DNA from: Dendrocalamus latiflorus
Taxonomy: Eukaryota; Streptophyta; Magnoliopsida; Poales; Poaceae
Direction: 5' to 3'
Length of the DNA: 64,000 nt
Assembly (NCBI GenBank): GCA_017311315.1
Contig: CM029658.1
Coordinates: 25,344,629-25,408,628, forward strand
The first letter of the stretch is position 1, and the number at the start of each line of letters is the position of its first letter. The notes beneath the pieces were generated by a model. The model searched no databases. It was not told where the DNA came from and was given only the letters and a program-made list of their open reading frames with translations. Made by a program: the position numbers and the translations under genes. Positions 1 to 11,187 of this stretch are shown one piece after another.

Positions 1-201
1 CAAGTTTTTCCAGGTCCTCTCCATGGTTCCTAATCATAATTAAATCATTAGGTAGCAATCTATTCTCAAATGGACAAAAGAAAGTACTTAGGAACGAGCT
101 CACCTGTAAATTCAATTGTCGGGCGCGAGCTCTAGTGATTGGTCCTTGAATGTCAAGTGGAGGAGTGTTGTATGTATCCAAAGAAGTGATGTCCTCATCA
201 C
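1..201 (-). pseudogene. Chromovirus (Reina-like) pol 3' end, fragment
   Basis: Read on the minus strand, this encodes the tail of a Ty3/gypsy polyprotein. It contains the PITRARARQLN-type motif that commonly ends Reina-like chromovirus pol, then an acidic stretch. The fragment continues out of the window on the left. A second copy of the same tail lies at 25603-25820. Both copies lose homology to upstream pol at the same base, the outer edge of the short palindrome GTGATG-TCCT-CATCAC (186-201). To the right is a Tat element, so this is a truncated or recombined end and not an intact gene. The lineage assignment rests on the terminal motif only. Confidence 0.65.
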
Positions 202-645
202 ACGGTCTCCGCGCGCACTCTACATGAGTATAAACAAGACACGCGGTCTCCGCGCACACTCTACGTGAGTATAAATAAGACACGCGGTCTCCGCGTACAC
301 TCTACATGAGTATAAACAGGACACGGGGTCTCCGCGCACACTCTTCATGAGTATAAAGAAGACACGCGGTCTCCGCGTGCACTCTACGTGAGTATAAACA
401 ACACATGCGGTCTCCGCGCATACTTTACGTGAGTATAAACAGGACACGCGGTCTTTGCGCGCACTCTTCGTGACTATAAATAAGACGCATGGCCTCCGTG
501 TGACTCTACGGAGTATAAATAAGACGCACGACCTCTGTGTGCACACTTCGTGAGTATAAATAAGATGTGCGGCCTCCGCGTGCACTCTACGTGAGTATAA
601 ATAAGGTGCGCGGCCTCCGTTCGCACTCTACGGAGTATAAATTAG
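202..645 (+). repeat. 41-bp minisatellite with a TATA-like core in each unit
   Basis: About eleven head-to-tail units with a period of 41 bp (for example, the GGTCTCC core recurs at 204, 245, 286, 327 and 368). Most units end in GAGTATAAA(T/C)A, so TATA-like sequences recur about every 41 bp on the plus strand. The array starts at the junction with chromovirus pol. A single related unit with GAGTATAAAAAC remains near 35890 in the complete element, which shows that the array belongs to this Tat family. A reading frame on the minus strand through the array is a by-product of the repeat. Confidence 0.85.
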
Positions 646-1010
646 GCTCGAGCACCTACTTCGGCTAGGCGCCAGCTCGACTGCCTTCACTTCGAAGGGT
701 AGGGGACGGAGCGCTCGAGCATCTACTTCAGCTAGGTGCCAGCTCTGCTACCACCACTTCGAAGGGTAGGGGACGGAGCACTCGGGCGTCTACTTCGGCT
801 AGGCGCCAGCTCCGCTACCGCCACTTCAAAGGGAAGGGGACAGAGCGCTCGAGCGTTTACTTCGGCTAGGCGCCAGCTCCGCTGCCACCACTTTGAAGGG
901 TAGGGGACGGAGCGCTCGAGCATCTACTTCGATTAGTTGCTAGCTCCGCTGTCGCCGCTTCGAAGGGTAGGGGACGGAGCGCTTGAGTGTCTACTTGGGC
1001 TAGAAGCTGG
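646..1010 (+). repeat. 65-66-bp GC-rich minisatellite, about six units
   Basis: About six tandem units of 65-66 bp. They share the pattern CTACTTCGGCTAGGCGCC, AGCTCCGCTGCC, TTCGAAGGGTAGGGGACGGAGC. The same unit makes up the larger array at 39410-40400 in the complete element. Here it lies on the pol-proximal side of the antisense ORF, whereas in the complete element it lies on the LTR side. No coding role is claimed. The repeat keeps several frames open and gives spurious reading frames. Confidence 0.85.
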
Positions 1011-1475
1011 CCCCGACGTCCTATGTGGCAGTCGAACACATGCTCAATCGCAAAAACAAAGACGCAAGGTCCTACGAGTTGGTCGGAGACAGACGCGATA
1101 ATGAAAAGCGACAGGGACACGTACTCCAATCAAAGTCTTTTATTGCATTCATGAAAGAATGAGTACAAAGATTCGGCAATCACATTTGCGAAGATCTAAT
1201 GTCTACAAGTGCCTTTGAGTACCTAAGGTCGCTACTCGTCCGAAGTTCAATGAGTCCTCCGCCCACCCCCAATGCCAAAGATGTCGTCGAACCATGTGGT
1301 CCGAGACTAGTAATCGGCCCCTGTCAAGTATCTGCCCGGAGCAAAAATAGTACGCGTCATTAGAACACTTTGTTCAATTCCATTTCTTCACAAAAAGGGA
1401 GGGCGGCCATATGACGCCACTTTACAAAAAGAGCGGACACATTACAACGCACACCTACACACTAAGACCCCGGCA

Positions 1476-4400
1476 TCACAGCTGGGGGTCCGCGCCATGC
1501 GCCGGGACGGCAGCACCGCCTTCGTTGCACCGCGGAACTTCGTCAAGCCATCGATCGAAGTTCCCCTCGCCATGCAGACTCTGTCGTAGCGCTATTTTTG
1601 CCGCAGCCTCCTCGATGTAGTACCAGATTTGCTCGTGGAAGGCCCGGATGGTGCGGCAGACGACGCGCACAGTGCATGACATCACTCCGGCTCTGACTGG
1701 CATCTCTAGCCAGGGGTCGCCCAACTCATCGACGTGCCGGCAGCCTCGGTGCGGAAGTAGCGTGAAGGCCAGGCTCGAGGTCATGAAGGAGCAGTGGTTA
1801 CCGAAGGCCTTGGCGGCATTGAGAGCAAGGCTGGAAGCCTCCCCGATTCGACGAAGCATCCGCGACAGGTCTTCGGGACCGAAGGAGCGAGGCGGCACAT
1901 CAACAGAGAGGTCTTCGAGGGCACCCACCAGAGCCATCATGGCATCCCACGCCATCACCGAAGCATCGCCCAGAGCCTGGTCCTTTTCTCCAAGGGACGC
2001 GGTGAGGTGGCCCTTCTCCTCCTCCACCGCGGCAATTTGCTGGAGCAAGCCGTCGTGCTTCTCGGCGACCGTACATTGTGCCTCCACCGCAAGCGCCCGG
2101 GTGTCCGAGATCACCTTCACGCCCTCCGTCTCTAGGAACTGGATGCGGTCATCCTTGACGGAGTGGGCCTCTTCGGCAGCACGCAGCCAGTCTTCCAGCG
2201 TTCCCCGCTCTCGGGCGCACGCAGCCTGTAGGGCTCGAGCAAGGGTGAGGTTTTGCGCAATGCAATCGTTAACAAATGCCCAAATGATGGCTCACATAAT
2301 CGAAGTCAAGCACTCATCCTCATCTCCGAGGCCGCTAGCGCGCCTTCCAGGAGCTCCGCCCCACACGTCAGCAGCGCCTGGTGGTCCAAATTGGCAACTG
2401 CACTGTCCATGGCCCCTTGCCATGCCTGCAGCATCTCTAGCTGAGGGAAAAGTCTGTCAAGGTTGGTCGTGTGGCCTCTGCAACGATAATGTCGAGGGCG
2501 CCGGCTATCGATGCCACCCCCGGGACGTCTCCATCCCTCGAAGATTGTCCATAGCCAGGAGACCGTGCCTCCACTAATAGTAAAAGATTACCTTACGGAA
2601 AGAACTGTATGGAAGCCCCATAGGATCGTACGAAGGGAGTCAAGCTTACCTTCAGCGTCAACCGACGGGGTTCGTCTGGGAGTCCCCTTGGCCTCCAAAG
2701 GTGTGATGCCGTCGAACCATGTGGTCCGAGACTAGTAATCGGCCCCTGTCAAAATGATGGCTCACATAATCGAAGTCAAGCACTCACCCTCATCTCCGAG
2801 GCCGCTAGCGCGCCTTCCAGGAGCTCCGCCCCACACGTCAGCAGCGCCTGGTGGTCCAAATTGGCAACTGCACTGTCCATGGCCCCTTGCCATGCCTGCA
2901 GCATCTCTGGCTGAGGGACAAAGTCCATCAAGGTTGGTCGTGTGGCCTCCGCAACGATAATGTCGAGGGCGCCGGCTATCGATGCCACCCCTGGGACGTC
3001 TCCATCCCTCGAAGATTGTCCATAGCCAGGAGACCGTGCCTCCACTAATAGTAAAAGATTACCTTACGGAAAGAACTGTATGGAAGCCCCATAGGATCGT
3101 ACGGAGAGAGTCAAGCTTACCTTCAGCGTCAACCGACGGGGTCCGTTTGGGAGTCCCCTTGGCCTCCAAAGGAACCGTGGGAACACCAGCACCGCCTGGG
3201 GCAGCCGGCTCCGCGGGCCGAGCAGCCTCTGTGTCGAAGTCAGACTCCAACATGCCCCCGATCCTACTCGCCATAGCGAACCCCTCTCCGGCTGCGAGGG
3301 CGATCGTGTCCAAGGCCGCTTCGCTTTCAGAGACCGGGGCGAGGACTCCTCAGCCTCGGTAATCGGCACGGGCGAGGACGCTTCGCCTTCTTGGTCCGCA
3401 TCGCACCCTTGGTCTTTGGTGCCACCCAAGGACTCCGCACATGGAGCCATCTGCTCCGCCCCCGCCTTAAGGTCTGAATCAGCATACATCGCCGAGTCAG
3501 AGTCGGTGACCGTCGCACCCTTGGCTCCGGCAAGGTTGACGGGAGCGGTGGTCGCCGGGCTGGATACGGCCACGGGGGACCGGGCCCTCCGCCGGGGGGG
3601 CGACCCCTCCCCCTTGTTGTCGCCGTCGTGGTGGCGAACCCAGCCCGAGGTTGGAATGGCACGGTCCAGCATGGGAAGGCCTAGAGCTTCGCACACCCTG
3701 TTTATCCACCCCAGCTTCACCACCACGGTAGCGGTTTCGCACATGCCGTGTTCCTTGGCCACGTATGGCCCGAGGAACACGACCACCGCACGCTCCATGT
3801 CCTCTAGGAGAAACCCTACAAGCAAGGCGAAGCGAAGTCAAAAAAACAAAAAAAACCCAAGGAGACCTCCATTGCAAAACTTACGGGGGTCGGAGGGCCT
3901 CGACAGCGAGGACACAGACGGCCGGACATCATCGCACTGGAGGCCTCCAGGCTAGATGAGCCACCAGCCAACAAGTGGTGCCACACCGTACATGACAAAC
4001 TCCTCAGCGAGGTCGCGCATATTGAATTGGAGGGTGATCCCCACAAGCCTCCGTGCTCTCTGCTTGTTCTCATCGTCGATCGTCACGCTTGGCGAGGTGT
4101 TGAACAGCATTGACTGGCCTGTGCATGCGAGGCCGCTGCCACTCGCCACACGGTTGTAGAACCACCGCCTCATCCAAATCGATTCCAACATCGTCTGGGT
4201 TGAGTTGGCAGGGAAGATCTTCGTGCATTGGGGTCGCAGAACAAAGTTGACGCTACCAAAGTTGGAGAACGCCCCTCCTTCCAGCTTCTTTGGATGACAT
4301 CGCACGTCGTGGAGGAATGCGAACAGCGAGGTGCTAGGTCAACATGCCTCCGTTCGCAGCGCCCAACTGTAAACAGCCAGGTGGGCTATTACGTTTGAGG

Positions 4401-4791
4401 TCATCTGCGCCAGTTCCAACCCGAAGGTCCGCAAAACATCACCGATGATCAGGGCCGTCGGGATCCGAAGAACGGCTTCGAAGTACGCAACAAAGACGAT
4501 CGCCTCCGACTCTTTCGAGTGCGGCTCTGTCTCATCGCTGGTGGGCAGGCACACTTCGCAGTGCCCTGTCAGCTTCCCTTCGCTAAGTAGAGTTTGGATC
4601 GTCTCCTCCGTCACGAGGGTTTGACCCAAGACGCGGGAACACAGACCCTCCACCTTCTCCGTCGGTATCCACCGCTTGATCACTAGCGAGGGCTCGCGCC
4701 CTACTAGCGCGTACTCCACCTCGGTCGACGACGATCGTCCGGATGAGGCGGCACCGCCGGCCCAGTGAACACTTTCTTCGCTGTGAGCCAT
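1476..4791 (-). pseudogene. Tat antisense ORF (Transposase_28 / coiled-coil), decayed
   Basis: This is the antisense extra ORF of Tat elements. The best start is the ATG at 4791, which begins MAHSEESVHW. The first part (4791-3952) matches the family known in Pfam as 'putative gypsy type transposon' and aligns with the copy at 38945. A TGA at 4341-4339 interrupts it, after which homology resumes in the same frame. A possible intron follows (donor GTAAGT at 3884, acceptor TTGTAG at 3816). Then comes a low-complexity Pro/Ala/Ser-rich region and a C-terminal coiled-coil region (about 2290-1476) rich in Glu, Ala and Leu. The second intron seen in the complete copy has lost its GT donor here. A 419-bp tandem duplication (2284-3172) disrupts the middle. 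Function is unknown. An AATAAA lies on the same strand at 1144-1139. Confidence 0.75.
2284..3172. repeat. Tandem duplication within antisense ORF with copied 51-bp patch
   Basis: The 419-bp segment 2284-2702 is repeated at 2754-3172 with only scattered differences. The roughly 51 bases between the copies (2703-2753) nearly match 1275-1328, which reads GTCGAACCATGTGGTCCGAG and onward. The middle patch therefore came from about 1.4 kb away in the same element. This fits template switching during reverse transcription. It makes the antisense ORF unable to encode the normal protein in this copy. Confidence 0.85.
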
Positions 4792-4930
4792 CGCCCTCTG
4801 GGAGACAAACAGCGAGAAGAACGTTGCCTGTGGCAAACAGCGGCAGCAAAAGGAGGCGAGAGCACAGGAAGTCAAAGAGAGCAAGGGAATGGGAGGCAAG
4901 TGAAGGAGAATGCCAGTGCAATGCCAAAGG

Positions 4931-4946
4931 GACTATATAAAGCCCC
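4931..4946 (-). promoter_or_regulatory. TATA-like element upstream of the antisense ORF
   Basis: On the minus strand this reads GGGGCTTTATATAGTC, about 145 bases upstream of the ATG at 4791. The complete element has a comparable TTTATAA about 95 bases upstream of its antisense ATG (39046-39040). Both flanks share the same GC-rich context, so this is a plausible core promoter for the antisense gene. Confidence 0.4.
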
Positions 4947-6900
4947 TTCACCTCCCACACCGTTGGTAAGCGCATTCGGCGGAATCCGAACCGCTCACCC
5001 CCCAATTGGGAAAAGTAACCGGTGGAAGCTGAAGTGGTGCGTCGCCTGCGTGCGCCCCGCCCTCTCAGGAATGAACGCATGACCACGGTCGAGACTGCCT
5101 GATGACGCACGATGTGCCAATCCTGCGGAGCCACGCATCCTGCCCCATTAGGATGGAGCGCGCGGTTGCGATTGGGAGGCAACCTGACAGCACACGGCGT
5201 GCCAATCGCGTGCAGCCACGCGTATTGCCCCATCGGGAAAAAGTGTGTGGCTGCAGCTGGGCGGCCGCTGACACCGCAAGGCGTGTCGGTCGTGCACCGT
5301 CACGTTGCGTAGTTCCCATTGCACGCTGGCCATCACCAAAACACCGTCATTGAGCCACGAGCCGCCTAGCTGCGTCTCGACTTCAGGTCTGTACGACGAA
5401 TCCAGAGCCCACCTCGACTTCGAGCCCGCGCGACAACTTTGGAGCCTCCTCCGACTCCGCGTCTGCGGAGTTGAGTCGGCCCTCTGACTAGGTCTCGCAT
5501 ACGGGGGGCAACTCCGCACCCCGCTTTGCCCACATGTCCGCGGAACGAAGTTGGATGCGGGCTCGGCTTTGTCTTCATGGACCGGCTCTGCTGGAAGCAC
5601 AGACCTTGTGACCAGGAGATGCCTTTGGCACCACCCTGGTGGAAATCTAACCGTCCGCTCTCCCCATGATCGGTTGTCCTAAAAAATAGGCCTCCTTCAG
5701 TTCATCAGCATTTTCTAATCGCGTCGTTGGCACTAATCATACTATAAAGTAGTGCTTTCAGAGAATGCTGGCAGACCTATTTTTGAGAACAAGATCCCAG
5801 CAACAAAGCGAATAACCAAGGTTGCGGAAGGACGATGCTACGGGGGTAGCGGCTTATATGTACCCATCTCCCCCTAGGCCGGGAAGTGCAACTGACGGTA
5901 GCGCCAACCGGTAGAAGTTCAACCAGCGGGAGTCCAAGCATCGCAGTGGAGGGTGCGCATGATACCCTGCTTCTCACAACGCACCAATCATGTCCTCCCA
6001 TATGTCCGCTCCCTCGGAAACGAATGCACAACCACGGTCTACCTTCTATTGCGCACCTTCTATTGCGCACCAGCGGTCGGCGCGATTCTCGGGACCATTA
6101 ATGCATAGTTGGTAGGCCACTAGCTAGTCACTCTGACTTCGACTTCGACATCGACTCCGCCTCCGTGGAACGACTGCGACTTTGACTTCGACATCGACTC
6201 TGCCTCCGCAGAACGACTGCGACTTTGACATCGACTCCGCCTCCGTGGAATAACTCCGACTTCAAATTTGACTTACCATCGGGAGTGCACATCCGCGGAA
6301 GCCCAAGCTGCCAGGTGGCGTGTGCGCGCACATCGCCCGATAGCCCACGACCCGCCAATCGAGTCCTGCCATGCGTCCCCCCTCTCGGGAAGAAACGGAT
6401 GACCATGGCCGTGCGATTGCTTGACACCTCAGAGTCGGCGCGATCCTCAGTGCCATTAATACATCGTCTTCAGGCTGCGAAGCATTGGGCCATACGTCGA
6501 CTTTACGTCTATAGGACAACCTCAGAAATCACTTCGGCGACGCATCTGCTTCGGACTCGTCTCCACGGGACGAGCCCGCCATCGGCCCCGCATCACGCAA
6601 GTAGGGCAGACCTGCCCCGCACTTCGACAACATGTCCGCAAGATGAGCCTAACCTCGCCTCAGCTTCGATTCGGCGAGGCGGCTCCGCCGGCAACTTCGA
6701 CTTCGCGACTAAAGGACTTCATGGTCGGAGACAGCTTTGGTAGCCAGTTTGACTCCGTATCCTTAGTGCGAAGCTGGGCTACGCCGGCAAATGCATGTTT
6801 GCCCAAGGTCACAGAAGGGCACAGGCCGCAGGGACAGAGGGGGCCAAATGGCTCAGCAACATGGCTTTGGCCCGTGAAGCCCTTCACCATGAGAGGTTCC
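4947..6900 (+). repeat. Diverged repeats in the 3' untranslated region of Tat element 1
   Basis: No protein-like frame was recognised in these 1.95 kb. Diverged copies of one segment occur near 5040-5330, 5935-6110 and 6290-6480. Each carries a CCAATC-type core, a CCATTAATGCAT-like tail and similar GACGCACCAATC words. A short tandem array at about 6138-6250 repeats a roughly 54-bp or shorter GACTTCGACATCGACTCCGC unit. The last 75 bases match the pre-LTR segment of the complete element. Confidence 0.55.
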
Positions 6901-7147
6901 TGTTGAAGGGGTGGCCCCCACGTAAGCCTAGCCGGCCTGTTAGAAGGTTGTAAAGCACAAAATGGGACACGTATAATGACATAAATGCCCTCAAGAGGGA
7001 TACTTGGGTGTAAGGACATAATTGTAAAATACTCCCCATGTGAATATATATAAGGCCATACAGGCCATTGGGAAGTCCCTAAGCATTGCTCACCGAACAT
7101 CTCCACTACAATACTCTCATCTCACTGTTTGGTCTGTAACCACAACA
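6901..7147 (+). repeat. 3' LTR of Tat element 1
   Basis: A 247-bp LTR beginning TGTTGAAGGGGTGGCCCCCA and ending GTAACCACAACA. It is homologous along its length to the LTRs at 28811-29059, 29150-29400 and 40547-40796 but clearly more diverged. The usual TG...CA ends are present. It is followed directly by TTAAC inside a reverse transcriptase frame on the other strand. Confidence 0.85.
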
Positions 7148-10100
7148 TTAACCATTACAGGGTTAGCCAACCACTTTGAGTGATCGACTTCTCTTATAAA
7201 GCCTACTTTTAACAACTTGTCCAATTCTGATCTAATAGCTTCTCGTCAATCTGGCGCAAATCTCCATAATTTTGGTTTTACAGGCTTCTTATTAGGCCGT
7301 AGAGCTAGCCTATGCTCGATCACCTCCCTGGGGACCCAGGCATGTTGGATGGCTACCACGTGAATACATTTGCATTTGCTTGGAGGAAGGCAGCGAGGGT
7401 GTCTTCCTATGCTGGGTCGAAAGTAACCCCAATGTGAATTATCTTTGAAATCTCTACTGGGTCCAGAGGAACCTCCTTGACCTCTTCATTTAGCTTTGGC
7501 ACAGCTTTAGGCTTCGAGTGCTTGCTCAAAGACTGTGCCCTGGTAGCTTCTCGAGTTGGTAGTTGGCCGATAGGCTTGGCTGAAGATCTTGGTATGATAC
7601 ATGAAATAATATCGTACAAGCTTTATTCTGGTCCAATGCACTAACAAATAAAATATTTAAAGAACTACTACCATCAATCAACACACGATTCACTCGATAG
7701 TTGTTGATGGTGGGCTCAACCATGATCAAAGACAGACCGGGTCGAGTCGAAGGGATTGGACATCTGACCACTTAGGAAGATTATTGACAAGGGAAGGGTT
7801 GATAGAGTTTACTCGCATTCGATAGCCTTATACTATCATTTCGACTCATACATAGACAATCCATCATAAATATGCTCGATGGTGTGTTTTGGATCCTAAA
7901 AAGGAATGTTCTCATCTGAGTGCTTTCAACCACTCGACTGCCCCATCTCCTCCAATGTGGGAAGTAGTCCCTTGCCAGAATAGAAATCCTCAATTTTTTG
8001 TTGGAAAACTCGGCAATTGCGAAGGTCGTGCCCCTCCTTGTGAGAGGGCACTACCTAGGCCTGTTGTCCTTCTGTACGGGTGCTTTACCTTTACCCCGAT
8101 CAGAGTATTGCTTGGGGTTCCATGGCTCTTTATTACCCACGGCCAAGACTTCTTTTGAACTTCTGCCATGAGGCTTCTGGCCTTTAGCCCTGTTCTTGGA
8201 CTTCTTGACCTTATTCTTATTCTTGCTACCTTCGCCTTCCTCTTTGGAACTTTGATTGACCTGATCAATGGACCTGATCCATTCGATTGCTTTAGGGGCA
8301 GTCGCGTGACGGTCAGCCATCTCAAAGAGCTCAATGACAGTGGTCGATGGATGCAAGACGATGTCCTCTGTGAATCTCCTATTTTGAACCCCTACTTGAA
8401 TTCCCTAACAACAAAAGCATCAAAGACCTCTGGAATTGAATTATGAACCTGACTAAAGTGTCAGATGAATTGCCATAGGGTCTCATTGCTATTTTGCCAC
8501 ATCCGATGTAGGTCGTCCTCCTTCTCAAGGCGATTGTGTGTGCCTTGGAAGTTAGCCAACACAAGATCGCAGAGATATTGCCACGAGTGGATCAACTCGA
8601 GTGGTTGATGGAGCAACCATGATCAAGTAGACCCTTTGAGCACTGTTGGGAGATAATTCACCATTACATGCTCGCCTCCTCCTGCCACATGAACTGTGGT
8701 TTTGTATATATAGAGAAATTCAATGGGATTTTGGGACCCATCAAATTTTTCCATGTTCACTGGTCAGAACAACGGTGGCCAGTGCACTGCTCGGAGTTCA
8801 AGCATGAACACTCGACATCCGGTAATGAGTTCATGATGCCTCCTTTGCAGGATAGGTTGGTTGGCGTCACTGGGCAATCGTACTTGGCGATGCCCTACGG
8901 TTGATGGACCTGACCTGTTGTAGGCCTGGTCTGGACAAGGGTAGTACTCCTCGTACTTCATCTGCTGCTGAAGGTTCCTTGGTCAAAGTGGTGATAGGTC
9001 ATCCCCTCGATAGACCCACTGATCTGGGGTCACTTGAGGGATTCTCCTTCGACTAGGGTTGTGGTTGGGGGAGCGATGAGACCTTTCATCATGTCGTACC
9101 TCATGATGAGAATTGTGTGAACGATTAGACACGGTCATACTGGTCGTCTGGTCCAACTCCTAGAGTAATGTTGGTGAGGTTGCTCGAATCTGGATATGAC
9201 ATCGTGGAGTCTTCGTGCAATCCCCTCGGTGAAGTGGTCATAGCCCGGCGCTCGAGAAAGCTCTTGAGTTGGGTTCTTGAGCATGTCATTGATCCATTGA
9301 AGCTCTCGGGCCTCTTCAAATTGGTACTGGACACACCCAAACAGAGACCTTTCAACAGCCAGCCGCCTCCTTTCAGTGGTCTCAGGGTCCTCAATTTCTG
9401 AAGCTTGTTGAGGTTGTCTTATAGGAGTCTGATTATTTTTAGGATTTCTCCCGTGCTCATCAGAGAACTAACCTGGTTCATCACTGGAGGTCTCCTTGCC
9501 ATCCTCACAAGAGGTGGGAGCAGGACCGGCGGGGAGCATCCTAAGGCCTTCCTCCAAGAGAGTGATCAAGATCTGTGGGCAGAGCAAAGACCTCCTGTTG
9601 AGAACCTCTACTTCCGATGGAGGACCCCTCATTTGAAGAATCCTCCAACGAGACTGCATCGCTGCATGGAGTAAACCCTACCAAGTAGGGCAATTCCGGA
9701 TTATAACTATCTTCGGTTGGATCAACACTCTGTGATGGGAGGGGTGAACTCACAGTAAGCCACCCACTTTCTTTACAGATTCCACTAAAGAGTTACGACC
9801 ACCAGTTTGCAATGGATTTCTGGAGTGACATCTTCCAGGGCTCGCCGAAACTGACTGGGTGGTTGCTGTGGGACTCGAGCACTTGGGGGCAGGCCCATTA
9901 TCGTGCCACGAGTCCTGCTCATGGTCGGATTGACCCTTGCCACTTGGGGGAAGCGGTTCCTCCATTGGGCGTACTGCTATGGGGGGTGTGGATCCCTCAT
10001 CAGCCTTTCTGGTGGTGCTATCTCTGAGGTCGTGGAATGGACCTCCAGCGACAGTCTCACCGTTGGAAGTGAGCATTGTCTGCTCGTAGTCGTAGCAGGC

Positions 10101-10165
10101 ATCCATATCGATATCTGCATAGTTGGCCAAGTCGAACCAGTTCTCCTCATTCCATTCTCCTACCA
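7148..10165 (-). pseudogene. Tat gag-protease-RT pseudogene
   Basis: Translated on the minus strand in pieces, this gives a gag start (MVGEWNEENWFDLANYADID, 10165) and a capsid-like segment containing VNMEKFDGSQNPIEFLYIY near 8770. Next come a Lys-rich nucleocapsid-like region (about 8330-8050) and a protease core RVLIDGSSSLNILF near 7690. The start of RT follows, with EHRLALRPNKKPVKPKLWRF and KWLANPVMV ending at 7148. Multiple in-frame stops and frameshifts separate these blocks. The RT block resembles the Tat lineage. No intact protein can be made. Confidence 0.7.
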
Positions 10166-10247
10166 TGAGGATAGCAGAGGATAAAGAACTTGTCGACGAG
10201 GAAATTATTAGAGTCTTGGAAGAAGAATCCCCACGGATGGTGCGAAC

Positions 10248-10764
10248 TGTCGGTGTTTTAATACCGATCTTATGTATGATTTTTTTGGATTCAGGGAATC
10301 TTTCTGAAGACTAGGCTATGATCATGCAGAAGAAAGACATAGGAATTTTTATATAGGTTCGGGCCTTCTCCTGGTAGAATAATAACCCAACTTCCTATAT
10401 GGCTATTGCTCAGAAAACTGATTACAACTCAGAGTAATGTGAATGACTAACTTGGGTCAGGATGCGATCAGAATCTGCTTCCTCTTCTCTCCAGCATCAT
10501 CCTTTATGTAGTTGGCGAAATGGTGGCCATTGTTCTGCGCCAAAAGATGCCTTATCGTTTCAAGGGATAATCGTCTGATGGGAGTTATTGTCAGAGAGAC
10601 GTGATGGCCATTTGTCGTGCAGCGGTCGTTATTAGAGAGAGATCATGTGCAGTTATCCAGAGATAAGCGCACGTTCTAACTGCCTTGTCATATAAACCCA
10701 CGACGTGGTAGGTCTTTGTAGACAAGCCAGTCGGAGATAAACAAGTCACAAAAAGGTTGTGACA
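10248..10764 (-). repeat. 5' LTR of the older Tat remnant
   Basis: A roughly 517-bp block with TG...CA ends on the minus strand, placed exactly between the gag start and unrelated flanking LTR sequence. The right edge is uncertain by a few bases because the flanking plus-strand LTR begins TGTGACATCC and overlaps it. Confidence 0.55.
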
Positions 10765-11139
10765 TCCTGGAAAATTTAAATTTGAAAATGTGAATTTCTT
10801 GAATTATTTTTGCAGAATATATTTATTGAAAATTTTGATTTTGTGGTGTTCTTCTGAAATTTTGGTTGAGGTTCCAAAGAGTTAAAAGTTTCAAGAAAGA
10901 AACGAACGTGTTCAAATAATAGAAACTTAAAATTTTAAATACGAATCTGAAAAGATGATCCAGTATAAAGTGGGAAAAACTTGAATTAGGTTATAAAGTA
11001 TCTTTTTAGAGATAATAGCATAAATAGCAACAAGAGTAAATGAATAAAATACAAACATAAATATGCATATACAAATTGTCAAGTGAGAGCTTAGAAATAA
11101 AATATACAAAATGAAATAAGCCAGCAAAATAACAATGAA

Positions 11140-11187
<48 letters not shown>

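Larger units (their letters stand above)
202..7147 (+). mobile_element. Tat-lineage Ty3/gypsy element 1, 3' half only
   Basis: This is the 3' part of an LTR retrotransposon of the same family as the complete element at 29150-40796. It keeps two minisatellites, the antisense ORF (minus strand, 1476-4791), a long untranslated tail and a 3' LTR (6901-7147). The roughly 75 bases before the LTR match the corresponding region before the LTR at 40547, including the run ending CATGAGAGG(T/C)(T/C)CC. Gag, pol and the 5' LTR are missing. The left boundary is the junction with chromovirus pol at 201/202, so no target duplication can be checked. The right boundary falls inside the reverse transcriptase of a minus-strand Tat remnant, so this element probably inserted into that older copy. 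Confidence 0.8.
7148..10764 (-). mobile_element. Older Tat-lineage remnant (5' LTR, gag, protease, RT start)
   Basis: A minus-strand retrotransposon remnant. It runs from a 5' LTR at 10248-10764 through gag and protease into the first part of reverse transcriptase, where it is cut by the LTR ending at 7147. The remainder presumably lay beyond element 1 and is not in the window. Coding frames are broken by many stops and shifts, so it is older than the other Tat copies. Its LTR begins (minus strand) TGTCACAACC and ends AACACCGACA. The following bases read TTCGCACCATCCGTGGGGA, a decayed form of the family primer site TTGGCGCCGTCCGTGGGGA. Confidence 0.7.
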
